Assembly: GCA_963834725.1 (NCBI GenBank)
Contig: CAWICN010000001.1
Location: 4,278,001-4,342,000 of the forward strand
From: PALSA-693 sp963834725
Lineage (GTDB): Bacteria > Actinomycetota > Acidimicrobiia > Acidimicrobiales > Palsa-688
Direction of reading: 5' to 3'
DNA length: 64,000 bases
Shown here: positions 1 through 9,088 of the stretch, one piece after another
Layout: every line of letters starts with the position of its first letter
Position numbering within the stretch: the first letter of the stretch is position 1
Made by a program: the position numbers and the translations under genes
The notes under the pieces: generated by a model
The model's input: the letters and a program-made list of their open reading frames with translations, nothing else
The model's database searches: none
Told to the model about the DNA's origin: nothing

Positions 1-1110
1 TATAACCCACCCAAAGGCCGCAATACACCCCGTGTCGTCATAGTTCTCGTACATAATCCGTCCCACTGCGAACCGGGCCGGCAACTGGTCGACGGTGCTG
101 CCATTGAGCAGCGGAAACAGCACCGTGACCCGGTGGGACCGGACAGCCTGCGAAATCGCCGTGGAGAGATAATCCACCTCGATGACCGGGTTCGTTGGGG
201 CCAAAGCGTGGGCAGTGGCGAGCTCACGCAGAGCCAGGTCCAGATTGCCGATTGACTTGTTGTCATTGGCAGAGGCATAGAGGGCGTCGGGTGCATCCGT
301 CTGGCCCAACACGGTGTACGCCGTTCCAACCTCCTGCTGGATGTCTTGGCGCAGAGCAAGAGTGGGGTTCAGGGATTCGGCTTCATGGAAGCGGTGCAGC
401 TCCAACCTGTAGTTGCCGAGCTGACCCGCTTCGAAAGCCGACTTTGCCATCTGGTCGGCGACATAGCCGCGCGCCACCGTAACTAGAAGGATCGCCCCAG
501 CGACGGCACCGAGAGCCAAAAGGGTCAGGCGGCTTCGCCGGCACGACCAAACCTGCCGAGCTGAAGTCACCAGGAGGATCGACCCTCCCGCCAGGCCGAG
601 CAGCCAGCCGGGTTGGAGCGAGCCCACCACGTTCCGCCACGGACCGGGCAGCGCCACCACCAGCACCGCAGAGAGCCGCGAGCTGGGAACGTGGAAGCCG
701 AAGTTGCTCGCGACCAGTGCATACTCGCTGCTGCGTTGCGACAGCGCGGTGGTGAATCGGTAGTCGGTGCCGGCTGCATTGATGGGGAAGTAGAGGGTGA
801 CGAGGACGACGAGGACCCCCGCCAACGCGACCGGGAGCCACGACCGTCGCTGGAAGGCGGTAATCGCGAACGCCACCACCGCCGCCGCGGTGATGAGCGC
901 GCCGTAGGTGAGGCCCGGAATCCGAGGAAGCCGCGGAGCCAGGACGGCCAGATCCCACACAGTTGACCGGGGCTGAAGCCGCACCGTATCCCATGGAAGA
1001 ACGAGCGAGAGCAGCACACACAGCACGCCAGCCGCCCTGATCAGCACACCCCTGTCGAGTCGGCTCAGCCAGGCGCTCAGGACACGCAGACCGGGGACCG
1101 GTCCGGTCAC
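1..1110 (-). CDS. Multi-TM membrane protein with TPR-like C-terminal part (partial, runs off left edge)
   Basis: An uninterrupted reading frame of 370 codons runs from a GTG at 1110 to the window edge. The GTG overlaps the stop of the HlyD-like gene by 4 bp (GTGA), which indicates translational coupling. The translation opens with a hydrophobic helix (about residues 24-42), followed by further helices around 68-85, 91-108, 164-180 and 194-210. After these comes a soluble, Ala/Leu-rich part with repeated helical pairs (for example LALRELATAHALAPTNP) that resembles tetratricopeptide repeats. Polymerase- or ligase-like membrane proteins of glycan clusters often have this layout, but I see no diagnostic motif. 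As the last visible gene of the minus-strand glycan cassette it may act in polymer assembly; that role is inferred from context only. Confidence 0.75.
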   Translation of the reverse strand, partial: MTGPVPGLRVLSAWLSRLDRGVLIRAAGVLCVLLSLVLPWDTVRLQPRSTVWDLAVLAPRLPRIPGLTYGALITAAAVVAFAITAFQRRSWLPVALAGVLVVLVTLYFPINAAGTDYRFTTALSQRSSEYALVASNFGFHVPSSRLSAVLVVALPGPWRNVVGSLQPGWLLGLAGGSILLVTSARQVWSCRRSRLTLLALGAVAGAILLVTVARGYVADQMAKSAFEAGQLGNYRLELHRFHEAESLNPTLALRQDIQQEVGTAYTVLGQTDAPDALYASANDNKSIGNLDLALRELATAHALAPTNPVIEVDYLSTAISQAVRSHRVTVLFPLLNGSTVDQLPARFAVGRIMYENYDDTGCIAAFGWVI

Positions 1111-2258
1111 TTCAGGACTCTCGAGACTCGAACCTTCGAACCATCGTGGAGTGAACTCCGATTGCCGACCACGCAGAGTTGTCCGGCCGAAAGCCCGCTC
1201 GTGATCTGGTAGTACTGGCCGTCCGTGGTGCCCAGGGTGACCTGGCGGAGGTGTACGACTCCACCGCTGGCCACCAGGACGCTGGGGTTGTCGGCCGAAT
1301 TGAGAACTGCCACGTTTGGTACTGCGACGCTGGCATTGGTGGTCACCTGGTCCGTTACGAAGGCGGTGAGACCAGGGATGGCGCCGGAACCGGCGGTGTT
1401 TCTGGCCTGGGCGATGACCTGAAAGTCGAGCCCGTCGGTGTTGGCGACCTGCGCGACGGAGACGAGGCTTCCTGTCAGCTTGAGATTTTCGAGAGCACCG
1501 AACTCGAGTGTGACGGGGTCTCCAACGTGTACTTCTGACACATCCGCAATGGGGAAGTTGGCGGTGACCAGAATTGTGGAGAGGTCCAGAATCTGCATGA
1601 TGGGCCGGTTGGAGGCTACGAACTGGAAACCAGTGGCAAAGACCTGACCGATCGTCCCAGCCGCGGGGGAGGCCACGACCGTGTTCGTCTTCTTCTGAGC
1701 AGCCTGAATGAGTTGGGCGTCGAGTGCGATCCTGTTATTGATCGCGGCCACCTTCGCCTGCTCCGCAGCCACAACCGCCGGCGACCTCTTGGCGGGCTGG
1801 TCGCGTAATATCGCTTGCGCGAAGGCGAGAGACGCCTGGTCGGACTGCAGTCGCACTTCGAGGGCGCTCAACCCGGCTTCGAGGACCGAGGGGTTGATGG
1901 TGAACAGGGGCGTACCTTTCTGGACGGTCTGACCTGGTTCCACCCCGATTGTGCTGATCTGCGTGGCGAATGGCAAAGAGACAGGTAGAGTGCTGCCGGC
2001 GCTTGAGGTACCGAGCGCCCCTAAGGGCGTGCTGATGACATGCGGCCCCGTAGTTGTGACCAGCACGCTGGCCGGACCGCTTCCTTGCAGGGCGGAATAG
2101 GCTCCCGCGGCCAACAGGACTGCTGCCACCACCACCACGCCGATGCGAAGGTAGGGGTGCCGAGTCACCCGGAAGAAGAGAGCGGGTCTCTCCAGTATTG
2201 TTTCCGGATTCGGTGCGCCCTGGTGGCGAGTACGGGGATTGGCTATGGTCGGTTTCAA
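1107..2258 (-). CDS. HlyD/RND-type periplasmic adaptor (membrane fusion protein)
   Basis: The product has 383 aa. A cytoplasmic N-terminus is followed by one TM helix (about residues 38-56). A lipoyl/biotinyl-like half-motif comes next (VEPGQTVQKGTPLFTI), then a helical hairpin rich in Ala and Gln (about 130-195), the second lipoyl half (VVASPAAGTIGQVFATG) and a beta-barrel region (VHVGDPVTLEF). This is the classic domain order of HlyD/AcrA-type adaptors that link an inner-membrane exporter to the exterior. The start is a TTG whose last two bases form part of the upstream stop (TTGA overlap). No cognate pump lies in the visible part of the cassette; it may be beyond the left edge. The neighbours suggest a role in export of a polysaccharide or glycolipid. 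Confidence 0.8.
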   Translation of the reverse strand: MKPTIANPRTRHQGAPNPETILERPALFFRVTRHPYLRIGVVVVAAVLLAAGAYSALQGSGPASVLVTTTGPHVISTPLGALGTSSAGSTLPVSLPFATQISTIGVEPGQTVQKGTPLFTINPSVLEAGLSALEVRLQSDQASLAFAQAILRDQPAKRSPAVVAAEQAKVAAINNRIALDAQLIQAAQKKTNTVVASPAAGTIGQVFATGFQFVASNRPIMQILDLSTILVTANFPIADVSEVHVGDPVTLEFGALENLKLTGSLVSVAQVANTDGLDFQVIAQARNTAGSGAIPGLTAFVTDQVTTNASVAVPNVAVLNSADNPSVLVASGGVVHLRQVTLGTTDGQYYQITSGLSAGQLCVVGNRSSLHDGSKVRVSRVLK

Positions 2259-3370
2259 GGGGAACCCTCACCTTCAGCTTCGTGCATACTGACCGCGCTG
2301 GTCGACTCGCTCAACGTCTCCATGTCACCTGCTCCCGGCTGGGCGAGGACCACCCTCGTGCCGCTCATCCTGGACCGCGCCTCGGCCGAGGGTTGGATCG
2401 TGAGGCCGGAGTGCCGTCTCTGGTGACCCATCGACCAGTAAATGGGTACTCCTAGTAGGCCTAGAACGAGTCCCTGGAGGGTCAAGCACACTCCGACGGC
2501 GGCCCCTTGCTGGCGTCCGGCGAGGGATGCCCCGGCGAGAAACAAGGCATAACTTCCCTCACGCACGCCTATTCCGCCGATCGAGATGGGCAGCATTGAC
2601 AACGCGCTGACCGTGAGAACGACGACCGTCGCGTACGAGAAGGGGATGTGCGCACCAACCGCGCGCATGTAGGCCCAGCCGTTTGCCGCGGCGAGAACCC
2701 AAAAGCCCAGCTCGATCAAGGTAGCTGCGCCCAGTGCCGATCTCTGCGAGCGAGAGGAATGAAGCGCGGCCAGAACCTGGGCCAGGAGACGGGAGAGCTT
2801 GGTCCGCTGCAACGCGGGCCGCCCGGCGACGAAGTGCATAATGGGGCTGGCAAAGGCGAGCATCGCAGCTAAGCCAGCAGCGGCGCATACGCCCGCGTAC
2901 GGGATGATACGACCGGAGTAGCGCACACCCAGCGCGGCGAGGAGACCGGCTACCAGGAGCACGACCATCCCCGGTATACCGGTGACGCGCCTCAGGATGA
3001 TGGTTTGCGCTCCCGTGACTCTCTCCCTTGGCGAGTCTGCGACCATGACCGATCGGACCACGTCTCCTCCGATCGAGCTCGGCAGGGCCGAATCGAAGGC
3101 GCGCCCAACCATGTCCAGTTGGAGGACTCTCCGGAACGAGCGCCGCATGTCACTGGCGTTGAGCAGAACTGTCCACTGCACGACGCTGACCAGCACCGCC
3201 GCGAATGACATGGAAAGAGCAGCCGCCAGCCATCTCGGGTCGAGATGCGTGAGCTCCCACCCGACCCTCCTTATTCCGACCTTGGAGGCCAGGTATCCGA
3301 GCAGGCCGGCGGAGACGACCAGTTTTACAACCTTGACGAGGGTCGACCTCCTTCTGTCGGCGGCCTTCAC
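2255..3370 (-). CDS. Flippase-like integral membrane protein (UPF0104/lysylphosphatidylglycerol synthase TM family)
   Basis: The protein has 371 aa and about eight hydrophobic segments. It carries the family hallmarks SSIGGDVVR near residue 100 and ISIGGIGVREG near residue 265. UPF0104 proteins (TIGR00374) occur beside glycosyltransferases and are thought to move lipid-linked intermediates or to be the membrane half of MprF-type enzymes. I chose GTG 3370 because it gives a 4-bp GTGA overlap with the upstream stop, like its neighbours. An ATG at 3445 would add 25 Asp/Gly-rich residues and create a 79-bp overlap. The C-terminal 60 residues are polar and poorly conserved in appearance. Probable function is in membrane translocation or modification of the product of this cassette. 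Confidence 0.8.
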   Translation of the reverse strand: MKAADRRRSTLVKVVKLVVSAGLLGYLASKVGIRRVGWELTHLDPRWLAAALSMSFAAVLVSVVQWTVLLNASDMRRSFRRVLQLDMVGRAFDSALPSSIGGDVVRSVMVADSPRERVTGAQTIILRRVTGIPGMVVLLVAGLLAALGVRYSGRIIPYAGVCAAAGLAAMLAFASPIMHFVAGRPALQRTKLSRLLAQVLAALHSSRSQRSALGAATLIELGFWVLAAANGWAYMRAVGAHIPFSYATVVVLTVSALSMLPISIGGIGVREGSYALFLAGASLAGRQQGAAVGVCLTLQGLVLGLLGVPIYWSMGHQRRHSGLTIQPSAEARSRMSGTRVVLAQPGAGDMETLSESTSAVSMHEAEGEGSP

Positions 3371-4782
3371 CACGGGCTCGACCGGTCCGTCGACAGCAGA
3401 GCCTCCAGGGTAATATCGATCGCCTCGCTCGTCACCCACGTCCATCCCGGATGAACGGGCTGGAAATCCGGCGTCATCTCGTAGAGGACGCCCTGGCCGG
3501 GGGTATAGAAGATCTTCTGCTCGATCAAGGTGAGCATGCTCTGTTCCATGGCTCGGTAACGACCCTGAACGGACAGAATGCTGTCAGCGAGGTGGAAGGC
3601 CTGCAGAATCATCGGCTGCCGGCCGACCTCCTTGTAGGAACTCTGGACTGTCGGGGTCCCAGGTGAGGTGTTGGTACTCCCCGGGAACACGAGTCCGGCG
3701 AAGTACCCACCGTGAGTCCGATCCCAAAGCTCTGTGGCATTGTCGCTCGCCGTCAGCCCGTCCAGAACATGCTCGGCGTCGGCGAGCAGCGCCGAACTCG
3801 CCGTCGCCACGGATGCGTGCAGAAGGGAAAGCGCCACTTCGCCCAGCTCAGCAATGCGCACAACGCCGCCATTGATCTCCTCGTGACGATAACGATGGCG
3901 ATCTACGGCCTCCTGGGGGTTGGCGGCCCCATCGGGAAGTACGACGTTCGTCATGGCCATGAGATAGGAGTCGTATCTCGGTAGGTAGGCGTGCGCGTAG
4001 ACGAAGGCCAGTGCTTTCCATCCGTCCGTCGTCCAGTCGGGCCGGCCGAAATCGACACCGCCCTGGATCAGGGCGCACGCGCTGGTCAAGGCCAGGTCCG
4101 TACGGTAGTAGCCCGTAGGAAAGCTCGTATCGACTTGGTATATGCCGCCCGTCGCGGGGTGGAATTCACTTGTCGCGATGTACTCATCAAGGGCGAATGC
4201 CGCTGACTGATATGCTCGATCACTCGACAGCCGGTAGAGGTCTATCAATTCGTCAAAGAGCCATCCTCTTTGATCGTGGATTCCTGAGAATTCGGTTTTG
4301 ACGATGGGCGTGTAGCGGGATATTTCGGCGTCAACCGACCCGTTATCCGGATGTTCGGACTTGTAGATCCATAGATCGTGGAGATAGCGGAGATCGGTCA
4401 GAGGGTCGTGAGCATTCGTGGACGCCACGGTAGGACTGTCACCGCTGACAATATTTGCTTCAAGCGGCGTAGTGTTGTAGCGCCAATTGACATACAGGCC
4501 ACCGAGCCCGTGGTTGATGGCAGGATCGGCGTGGTAGCCCTCCGTCCTCATCGTCGTCAAGAGCGCGTTCACAACCTGGGACTCAGCGGAAGGGATCCCT
4601 TCGCTGCTGACGCTGCCGGCGGCCGGCGGTGCCGCGACGGTACCGGATGCATGCTTGACCGGGTTGGCGCGCCCCCCACCGCATGCTTCCAGGCCCAAGA
4701 TGAGCATTGCCATCGATGCGAGTAGAGCCAGGAAGGGGTGCAGCCTCCTGCTAGCTTCACTGAGAGGCCGAGTACGTATCAT
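3367..4782 (-). CDS. Secreted lipoprotein, possibly an alpha/alpha-toroid (glycoside-hydrolase-like) protein
   Basis: ATG 4782 has AGGTG six bases upstream and opens a lipoprotein signal peptide. A basic stretch is followed by a hydrophobic core (FLALLASMAMLILGLEA) and the lipobox Cys in LEAC at residue 33. The frame is open further upstream (to 4956), but that part overlaps the methyltransferase and lacks a signal. The mature region (about 440 aa) is rich in Trp and Tyr and in paired helices such as RGWLFDELIDLYRLSSDRAY and LALTSACALIQGG. It resembles the six-hairpin toroid folds of glycan-active enzymes. I recognise no catalytic motif, so the enzyme assignment is a suggestion only. The gene overlaps the methyltransferase by 26 bp and the flippase-like gene by 4 bp. 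Confidence 0.7.
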   Translation of the reverse strand: MIRTRPLSEASRRLHPFLALLASMAMLILGLEACGGGRANPVKHASGTVAAPPAAGSVSSEGIPSAESQVVNALLTTMRTEGYHADPAINHGLGGLYVNWRYNTTPLEANIVSGDSPTVASTNAHDPLTDLRYLHDLWIYKSEHPDNGSVDAEISRYTPIVKTEFSGIHDQRGWLFDELIDLYRLSSDRAYQSAAFALDEYIATSEFHPATGGIYQVDTSFPTGYYRTDLALTSACALIQGGVDFGRPDWTTDGWKALAFVYAHAYLPRYDSYLMAMTNVVLPDGAANPQEAVDRHRYRHEEINGGVVRIAELGEVALSLLHASVATASSALLADAEHVLDGLTASDNATELWDRTHGGYFAGLVFPGSTNTSPGTPTVQSSYKEVGRQPMILQAFHLADSILSVQGRYRAMEQSMLTLIEQKIFYTPGQGVLYEMTPDFQPVHPGWTWVTSEAIDITLEALLSTDRSSPW

Positions 4783-5608
4783 CGGCACCTGTTCGGGCGG
4801 GTGGGACGCCTGCCGCGTCCTTTGCCTCGTGGGAGAGAAACTCATTCGTCTTGCGGGCCTTGAAGATGAAGTTCGAGGAGCTGTCGAATCGGCCGGATAC
4901 CGGTACGAACTTCTCGATGGTGAAGCCCCGCGACACCAGGAAGGCCCGGACCTCATCCGGGGTATAGTAATGGCGGATGGGAACGAAATACCAGTCGAGG
5001 ATCAATTCGGCCAGCTTCTCCCCTTTTCGCGCTTTCTCGCGGCGTTTGAAGGTCGCGACTACCAGTGACAGGGGAATGGCCAGCAGCTTCGACAGGATTG
5101 TCCAGTACCTCCTCGGCATTCGTATCAGAGTCCGCCGAACGGCTTCGTGGATCCAGGTGACGCGAGTGCGCTTGTAGATCGCGAGCAGCATGGAACCTTC
5201 TCGCTTGAGCACCCGTATGAGCTCGTCTATCGCGCCGAACGGGTCAGTGGTGTGATGGACCGTTCCCCACGCCCATACGATGTCGAAGGTCTCGTCGGGA
5301 TAGGGAAGCTCCAGCATCGACCGTTGCTCGAACTCGACGTTCTCCAGGCGAAACTTGTGCTTGAGGTTGGCTGCGGTCGAGAGGCTGCCTGGACTGATAT
5401 CGATGCCAGTCACCAAGCCGGCGCCGTTTTGGCCAAAGATCACGCTAAAGATCCCGGTGCCGCATCCCGCGTCCAGTATGCGTTTGCCGGCAACCTCCTC
5501 AGGCCCGAAGAAGAGAGCCCAATGCTCTTGCGTTGCCTCGTACTCTGGGACGTATTCTGTCCAAACGACGTCGTAGAACTCACTTACTTGTTCCTTTGTC
5601 GCTGCCAT
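4757..5608 (-). CDS. Class I SAM-dependent methyltransferase
   Basis: The 283-aa product has motif I (ILDAGCGTG, about residue 45), the acidic end of strand beta-2 (VTGIDIS) and a motif-III-like stretch (FDIVWAWGTVHHT). This is the arrangement of Methyltransf_11/25 proteins that methylate small molecules or sugars. A basic, hydrophobic middle region (about 165-205, including LLAIPLSLVVATF) suggests contact with the membrane, which would fit a lipid-linked glycan substrate. ATG 5608 follows a GGAG Shine-Dalgarno sequence. The start overlaps the end of the GT2 gene by 29 bp. The natural substrate cannot be read from the sequence. Confidence 0.85.
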   Translation of the reverse strand: MAATKEQVSEFYDVVWTEYVPEYEATQEHWALFFGPEEVAGKRILDAGCGTGIFSVIFGQNGAGLVTGIDISPGSLSTAANLKHKFRLENVEFEQRSMLELPYPDETFDIVWAWGTVHHTTDPFGAIDELIRVLKREGSMLLAIYKRTRVTWIHEAVRRTLIRMPRRYWTILSKLLAIPLSLVVATFKRREKARKGEKLAELILDWYFVPIRHYYTPDEVRAFLVSRGFTIEKFVPVSGRFDSSSNFIFKARKTNEFLSHEAKDAAGVPPARTGADDTYSASQ

Positions 5609-6701
5609 CGTCCGCTCCTCTGGTCAGGTTGTACGACTGGTAGTGACCGTTACCGGTGACATCAGGCGCCAGTCTGCTCGGCAGGCTATTCGGAAATCCA
5701 GCGGTCGTCCGCACGACATAAGGTCGTCGTCCCCCTTCGAACCTCGACCGGGTGAGACACTCACTCACCAATCCGACGCAGAAGAACTGGACACCGATGA
5801 CGGTCATGATGAGAGCCAGATCGAACAGAGGCCGATTGTCGAGTCCTGCGCCGAAGAAGACCTTGGCGAGGATCAGGTAGATGACCGTGCAGACTCCGAT
5901 GGCAAAACTGGCTAGGCCTAGCGTGCCGAAAAGCTGCATGGGCCGATTGAGATATCGGTCCATGAAGCGCACGGTTAGAAGATCGAGCAGCACCCGGATG
6001 GTGCGGGAGATCCCGTACTTGGACCTGCCTCGGATGCGGGCGCGATGGTTGACCGGAATCTCGGTCACTTTTGCTCCATCTCCGACCGCCAGCGCCGGGA
6101 TAAAACGGTGCATTTCACCGTAGAGGACCAGGTGTCGAAGAATGTCCCCATCGTAGCTCTTGAGGGTGCACCCGTAGTCATGTAACGGCGTCCCGGTGAC
6201 CCTGGATATGAGGGTGTTGGCAATCTTGGAAGGAATGCGGCGAAGGAGCAGCTTGTCCTTGCGATCCTTTCGCCACCCGCTCACGACTTCGTAGCCCTCC
6301 CCCAGCTTGGCCAGAAGCCTCGGAATGTCGTTGGGGTCGTTCTGGATGTCACCGTCCATGAGGACGATGGTGCGGCCGACTGTCAGGGCTATGCCAGCCG
6401 ACAGGGCGGCCGTCTGACCGAAGTTGCGCCGGAGTTGCACTAAACGAACCCTCGGGTCCTTCTCGGTCCAGAGACTGGCTCGGACCGAGGTTGCATCGGT
6501 ACTGCCGTCGTCAACGAGGATCACCTCGGATGTCTCCTCCAGGCCGTCGAGCACTGCGAGAAGCTCTTCAACGACAGGATCAACATTGTCCTCCTCTTCG
6601 TAGAGAGGAATCACCACGCTGAGAGCCAGCCTGGAGTCGTGATGACCCCGATACTCAGGATCGATCTGTTTGGACTCGCCCGCAGTGGTGCCCATCATCA
6701 T
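5580..6701 (-). CDS. Family 2 glycosyltransferase with C-terminal TM helices (DPM1/ArnC type)
   Basis: The product has 373 aa. The GT-A core begins with LSVVIPLYEEEDNV (about residues 27-40), followed by EVILVDDGSTDAT and the nucleotide-binding acidic motif LMDGDIQNDP. Two hydrophobic helices near residues 255-280 and 292-315 complete the layout typical of polyprenyl-phosphate glycosyltransferases (DPM1, ArnC, GtrB). The expected reaction is transfer of a sugar from a nucleotide donor to a polyprenyl phosphate at the inner membrane face. Three consecutive ATG codons lie at the start, and the first was used. The gene follows the epimerase-dehydrogenase fusion by 29 bp, consistent with use of the UDP-sugar made there. 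Confidence 0.88.
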   Translation of the reverse strand: MMMGTTAGESKQIDPEYRGHHDSRLALSVVIPLYEEEDNVDPVVEELLAVLDGLEETSEVILVDDGSTDATSVRASLWTEKDPRVRLVQLRRNFGQTAALSAGIALTVGRTIVLMDGDIQNDPNDIPRLLAKLGEGYEVVSGWRKDRKDKLLLRRIPSKIANTLISRVTGTPLHDYGCTLKSYDGDILRHLVLYGEMHRFIPALAVGDGAKVTEIPVNHRARIRGRSKYGISRTIRVLLDLLTVRFMDRYLNRPMQLFGTLGLASFAIGVCTVIYLILAKVFFGAGLDNRPLFDLALIMTVIGVQFFCVGLVSECLTRSRFEGGRRPYVVRTTAGFPNSLPSRLAPDVTGNGHYQSYNLTRGADDGSDKGTSK

Positions 6702-6730
6702 CCGATCGCCGTAGCAGAGTGTCGGCTCAC

Positions 6731-9088
6731 CTACGAGACCCCCACCGGCGCCGCCAGGACCCGAGCTCCGCGACCGATACCCTGATAGATCAGGCCAGCC
6801 TGTGCCACCTTGTCCACCGGGAAGATGTTGCGGCCGTCCAGCAGTAGCCGCCCAGACATGCCCATCGCCAGGCGTTCGAGGTCGAGATCGACGATCTCCG
6901 GCCAGTCGGTCATGACCACAACGGCTTCGGCCCGTTCAGCCGCTTCATACGGTGAAGTGAATAGCTGTAGCTCGGGCAAGGAGGGGAGGGATCTGACCAT
7001 CGGGTCATAAGCCGTGATCTTGGCGCCGCGCTCAACGAGGAAGTCGACGACGTCCACCGCGGGAGCGTCGCGCAGATCGTCAGTACCTGCTTTGAAGGCC
7101 AGACCGAGGACCGCCACCCTCCGACCCCGAAGCCCGCCGAGGATCGTCGTCAGCTGCCTGGCCACACGCTCACGTTGCAAGTAGTTGACCATGACGACCG
7201 AGTTGAGCACCGATGGCTCGTAACCGTGCTCTGACGCGGTCGTGACCAGAGCCCGGAGATCCTTCCCGAAGCAGGAGCCACCCCAGCCGACTCCGGCGTC
7301 CAGGTAGTGCGGGCCGATCCGTGAGTCCAGACCCATGATGGCCGAGACGTCGGTGACATCGGCTCCCAGGTACTCACATATGTTGGCGATCTCGTTGATG
7401 AAGCTCACACGGGTGGCAAGGAAAGCGTTAGAAGCGTACTTCGCCATTTCCGCGGCGGTCGGAGTGGTCTTAAACACCGGTACCGCCTGGCGGCCGGGGG
7501 CCTCGGTTATGGGTCGGTAGATCTCCGCGACCCTCTCGATCGCCGTGGGATCATCCGACCCAAGCACTACCCGCTCGGGGAACAGGTAGTCCGACACGGC
7601 GCTGCCCTCACGCAGGAACTCGGGGTTGTTGACCACCGTGAAGTTGCGCGTGTGTTGCGTGGTTCCGGTCAGGTCTTCGATACGAGTCGTCAACCATCGC
7701 CCGGTACCTATAGGAACCGTGCTCTTGATGATGAGGTCCTTGCGAGTGGTCGGGTCAGTCAGGTGAGGGGCGATCTGAACGGCAACGGTGTTCAAAGCCG
7801 ACAGATCGGCACCGCCGCCGTCTCCCCGGGCGGGAGTTCCAACGCAGATGAAGATGCTGTCGGAATGAGCGGCGGCCTGGCCGACATCATCAGTGAACTG
7901 CAATCGACCCGACGCCATGCCCGCCTGCAAGAGGTCATCCAGACCGCCTTCGTAGAAAGGCGCCTTTCCGGACCTCAGAGGCACGAGCTTGACATGGTCC
8001 TTCTCCACACCGATGACTTGATGGCCGGCATTGCTGAGCCCGGCGGCCACGACCGTGCCGACGTATCCCGAGCCGATGACGGCCACCCGGGCCCGGCGGG
8101 GGCGCAGGTCGATGATCGCACGTTCAGCAGCCAGCTTCTCCCGCCGATACCACTCGACGAACTCGGTGAGTCCGTCCGGCAGCGACACCGTCGGTCTGTA
8201 CCCCAGCTCCCGTTCGGCCTTGGTGGTGTCGGCGAAGGTGAGCGGCACGTCGCCGGGCTCCTCCGGCCGCGGATCCAGCACGGCCTTGCGCCCCAGGCGG
8301 GACTCGATCAAGGAGACGAGTTCTGAGAGGGACGTCGTCATAGACGTCCCGAGGTTGTACACGGTGAATCCTTCGGACCGTTGCGCGGCGGCAACCACGC
8401 CCTCCACGATGTCGGCCACATAGGTGTAGTCCCGGCGGGAAGAACCATCTCCGTAGAAAGTCAGCGGCTCGCCGAGGTCAATGGCCCGAGTGAACTTATG
8501 GATCGCCATTTCCGGTCGTTGTCGGGGACCGTATACGGTGAAGAATCGCAAGCACGTGACCGGGAACCCATAGAGATGGTGGTGCGCGTAGCAAGCAATC
8601 TCGCCGGCTCGCTTCGTAGCGGCGTACGCCGAAGACGGTTGATCGCAGCTGTCGTCCTCGCGGAAGGGCGCACTCGAGGTCGCCCCGTAGACAGACGACG
8701 AGGAGCCGAAAACGAAGCGGGCTCCACCCTGCATGCGGACGGCCTCGAGCAATCGTCCGGTACCGCAGACATTGACATCACCGTAGAGGACCGGCTCCTG
8801 CAGAGACGCGCGCACGCCGGCCCGAGCAGCGAGATGGATAACCGTCTTGAAGCGGTTACTCCGGAACAGAGCGGATACGTCCTCATCCGATCGGATATCC
8901 CCCTCGACGAGACGGAACGATCGCGATCGGAAAGCTCGGGCGATGTTGCGGCGCTTGACTTCGGGGTTGTAATAGGGGTCAAAATTGTCGAATGCTACAA
9001 CCTCAAAGCCATCATTGAGCAGCCGTTCGACGACGTGGCTACCTATGAATCCGGCCCCGCCAGTGACCAGTATCGCTTCGTCACCCAT
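6731..9088 (-). CDS. Fusion of NAD-dependent sugar epimerase (SDR) and UDP-glucose/GDP-mannose dehydrogenase
   Basis: One 785-aa chain holds two complete enzymes. Residues 1 to about 325 are an extended SDR: GGAGFIGSHVVERL binds NAD, SSAYAATKRAGE supplies the catalytic Tyr and Lys, and TCLRFFTVYGPRQRP resembles UDP-glucuronate 4-epimerases. Residues from about 335 to the end are a UDP-glucose dehydrogenase: VAVIGSGYVGTVVAAGL, the FLREGSAV loop, and GVGWGGSCFGKD with the catalytic Cys. Together they could oxidise UDP-glucose to UDP-glucuronate and epimerise it to UDP-galacturonate. These enzymes are normally separate genes. I see no stop or frame change in the linker. ATG 9088 follows an AAGGGA sequence. 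It is the first gene of the minus-strand glycan cassette. Confidence 0.9.
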   Translation of the reverse strand: MGDEAILVTGGAGFIGSHVVERLLNDGFEVVAFDNFDPYYNPEVKRRNIARAFRSRSFRLVEGDIRSDEDVSALFRSNRFKTVIHLAARAGVRASLQEPVLYGDVNVCGTGRLLEAVRMQGGARFVFGSSSSVYGATSSAPFREDDSCDQPSSAYAATKRAGEIACYAHHHLYGFPVTCLRFFTVYGPRQRPEMAIHKFTRAIDLGEPLTFYGDGSSRRDYTYVADIVEGVVAAAQRSEGFTVYNLGTSMTTSLSELVSLIESRLGRKAVLDPRPEEPGDVPLTFADTTKAERELGYRPTVSLPDGLTEFVEWYRREKLAAERAIIDLRPRRARVAVIGSGYVGTVVAAGLSNAGHQVIGVEKDHVKLVPLRSGKAPFYEGGLDDLLQAGMASGRLQFTDDVGQAAAHSDSIFICVGTPARGDGGGADLSALNTVAVQIAPHLTDPTTRKDLIIKSTVPIGTGRWLTTRIEDLTGTTQHTRNFTVVNNPEFLREGSAVSDYLFPERVVLGSDDPTAIERVAEIYRPITEAPGRQAVPVFKTTPTAAEMAKYASNAFLATRVSFINEIANICEYLGADVTDVSAIMGLDSRIGPHYLDAGVGWGGSCFGKDLRALVTTASEHGYEPSVLNSVVMVNYLQRERVARQLTTILGGLRGRRVAVLGLAFKAGTDDLRDAPAVDVVDFLVERGAKITAYDPMVRSLPSLPELQLFTSPYEAAERAEAVVVMTDWPEIVDLDLERLAMGMSGRLLLDGRNIFPVDKVAQAGLIYQGIGRGARVLAAPVGVS

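Noticed and set aside
4783..4956. Longer start for the lipoprotein gene
   Set aside because: It would bury the signal peptide 58 residues inside the protein and overlap the methyltransferase by 200 bp.
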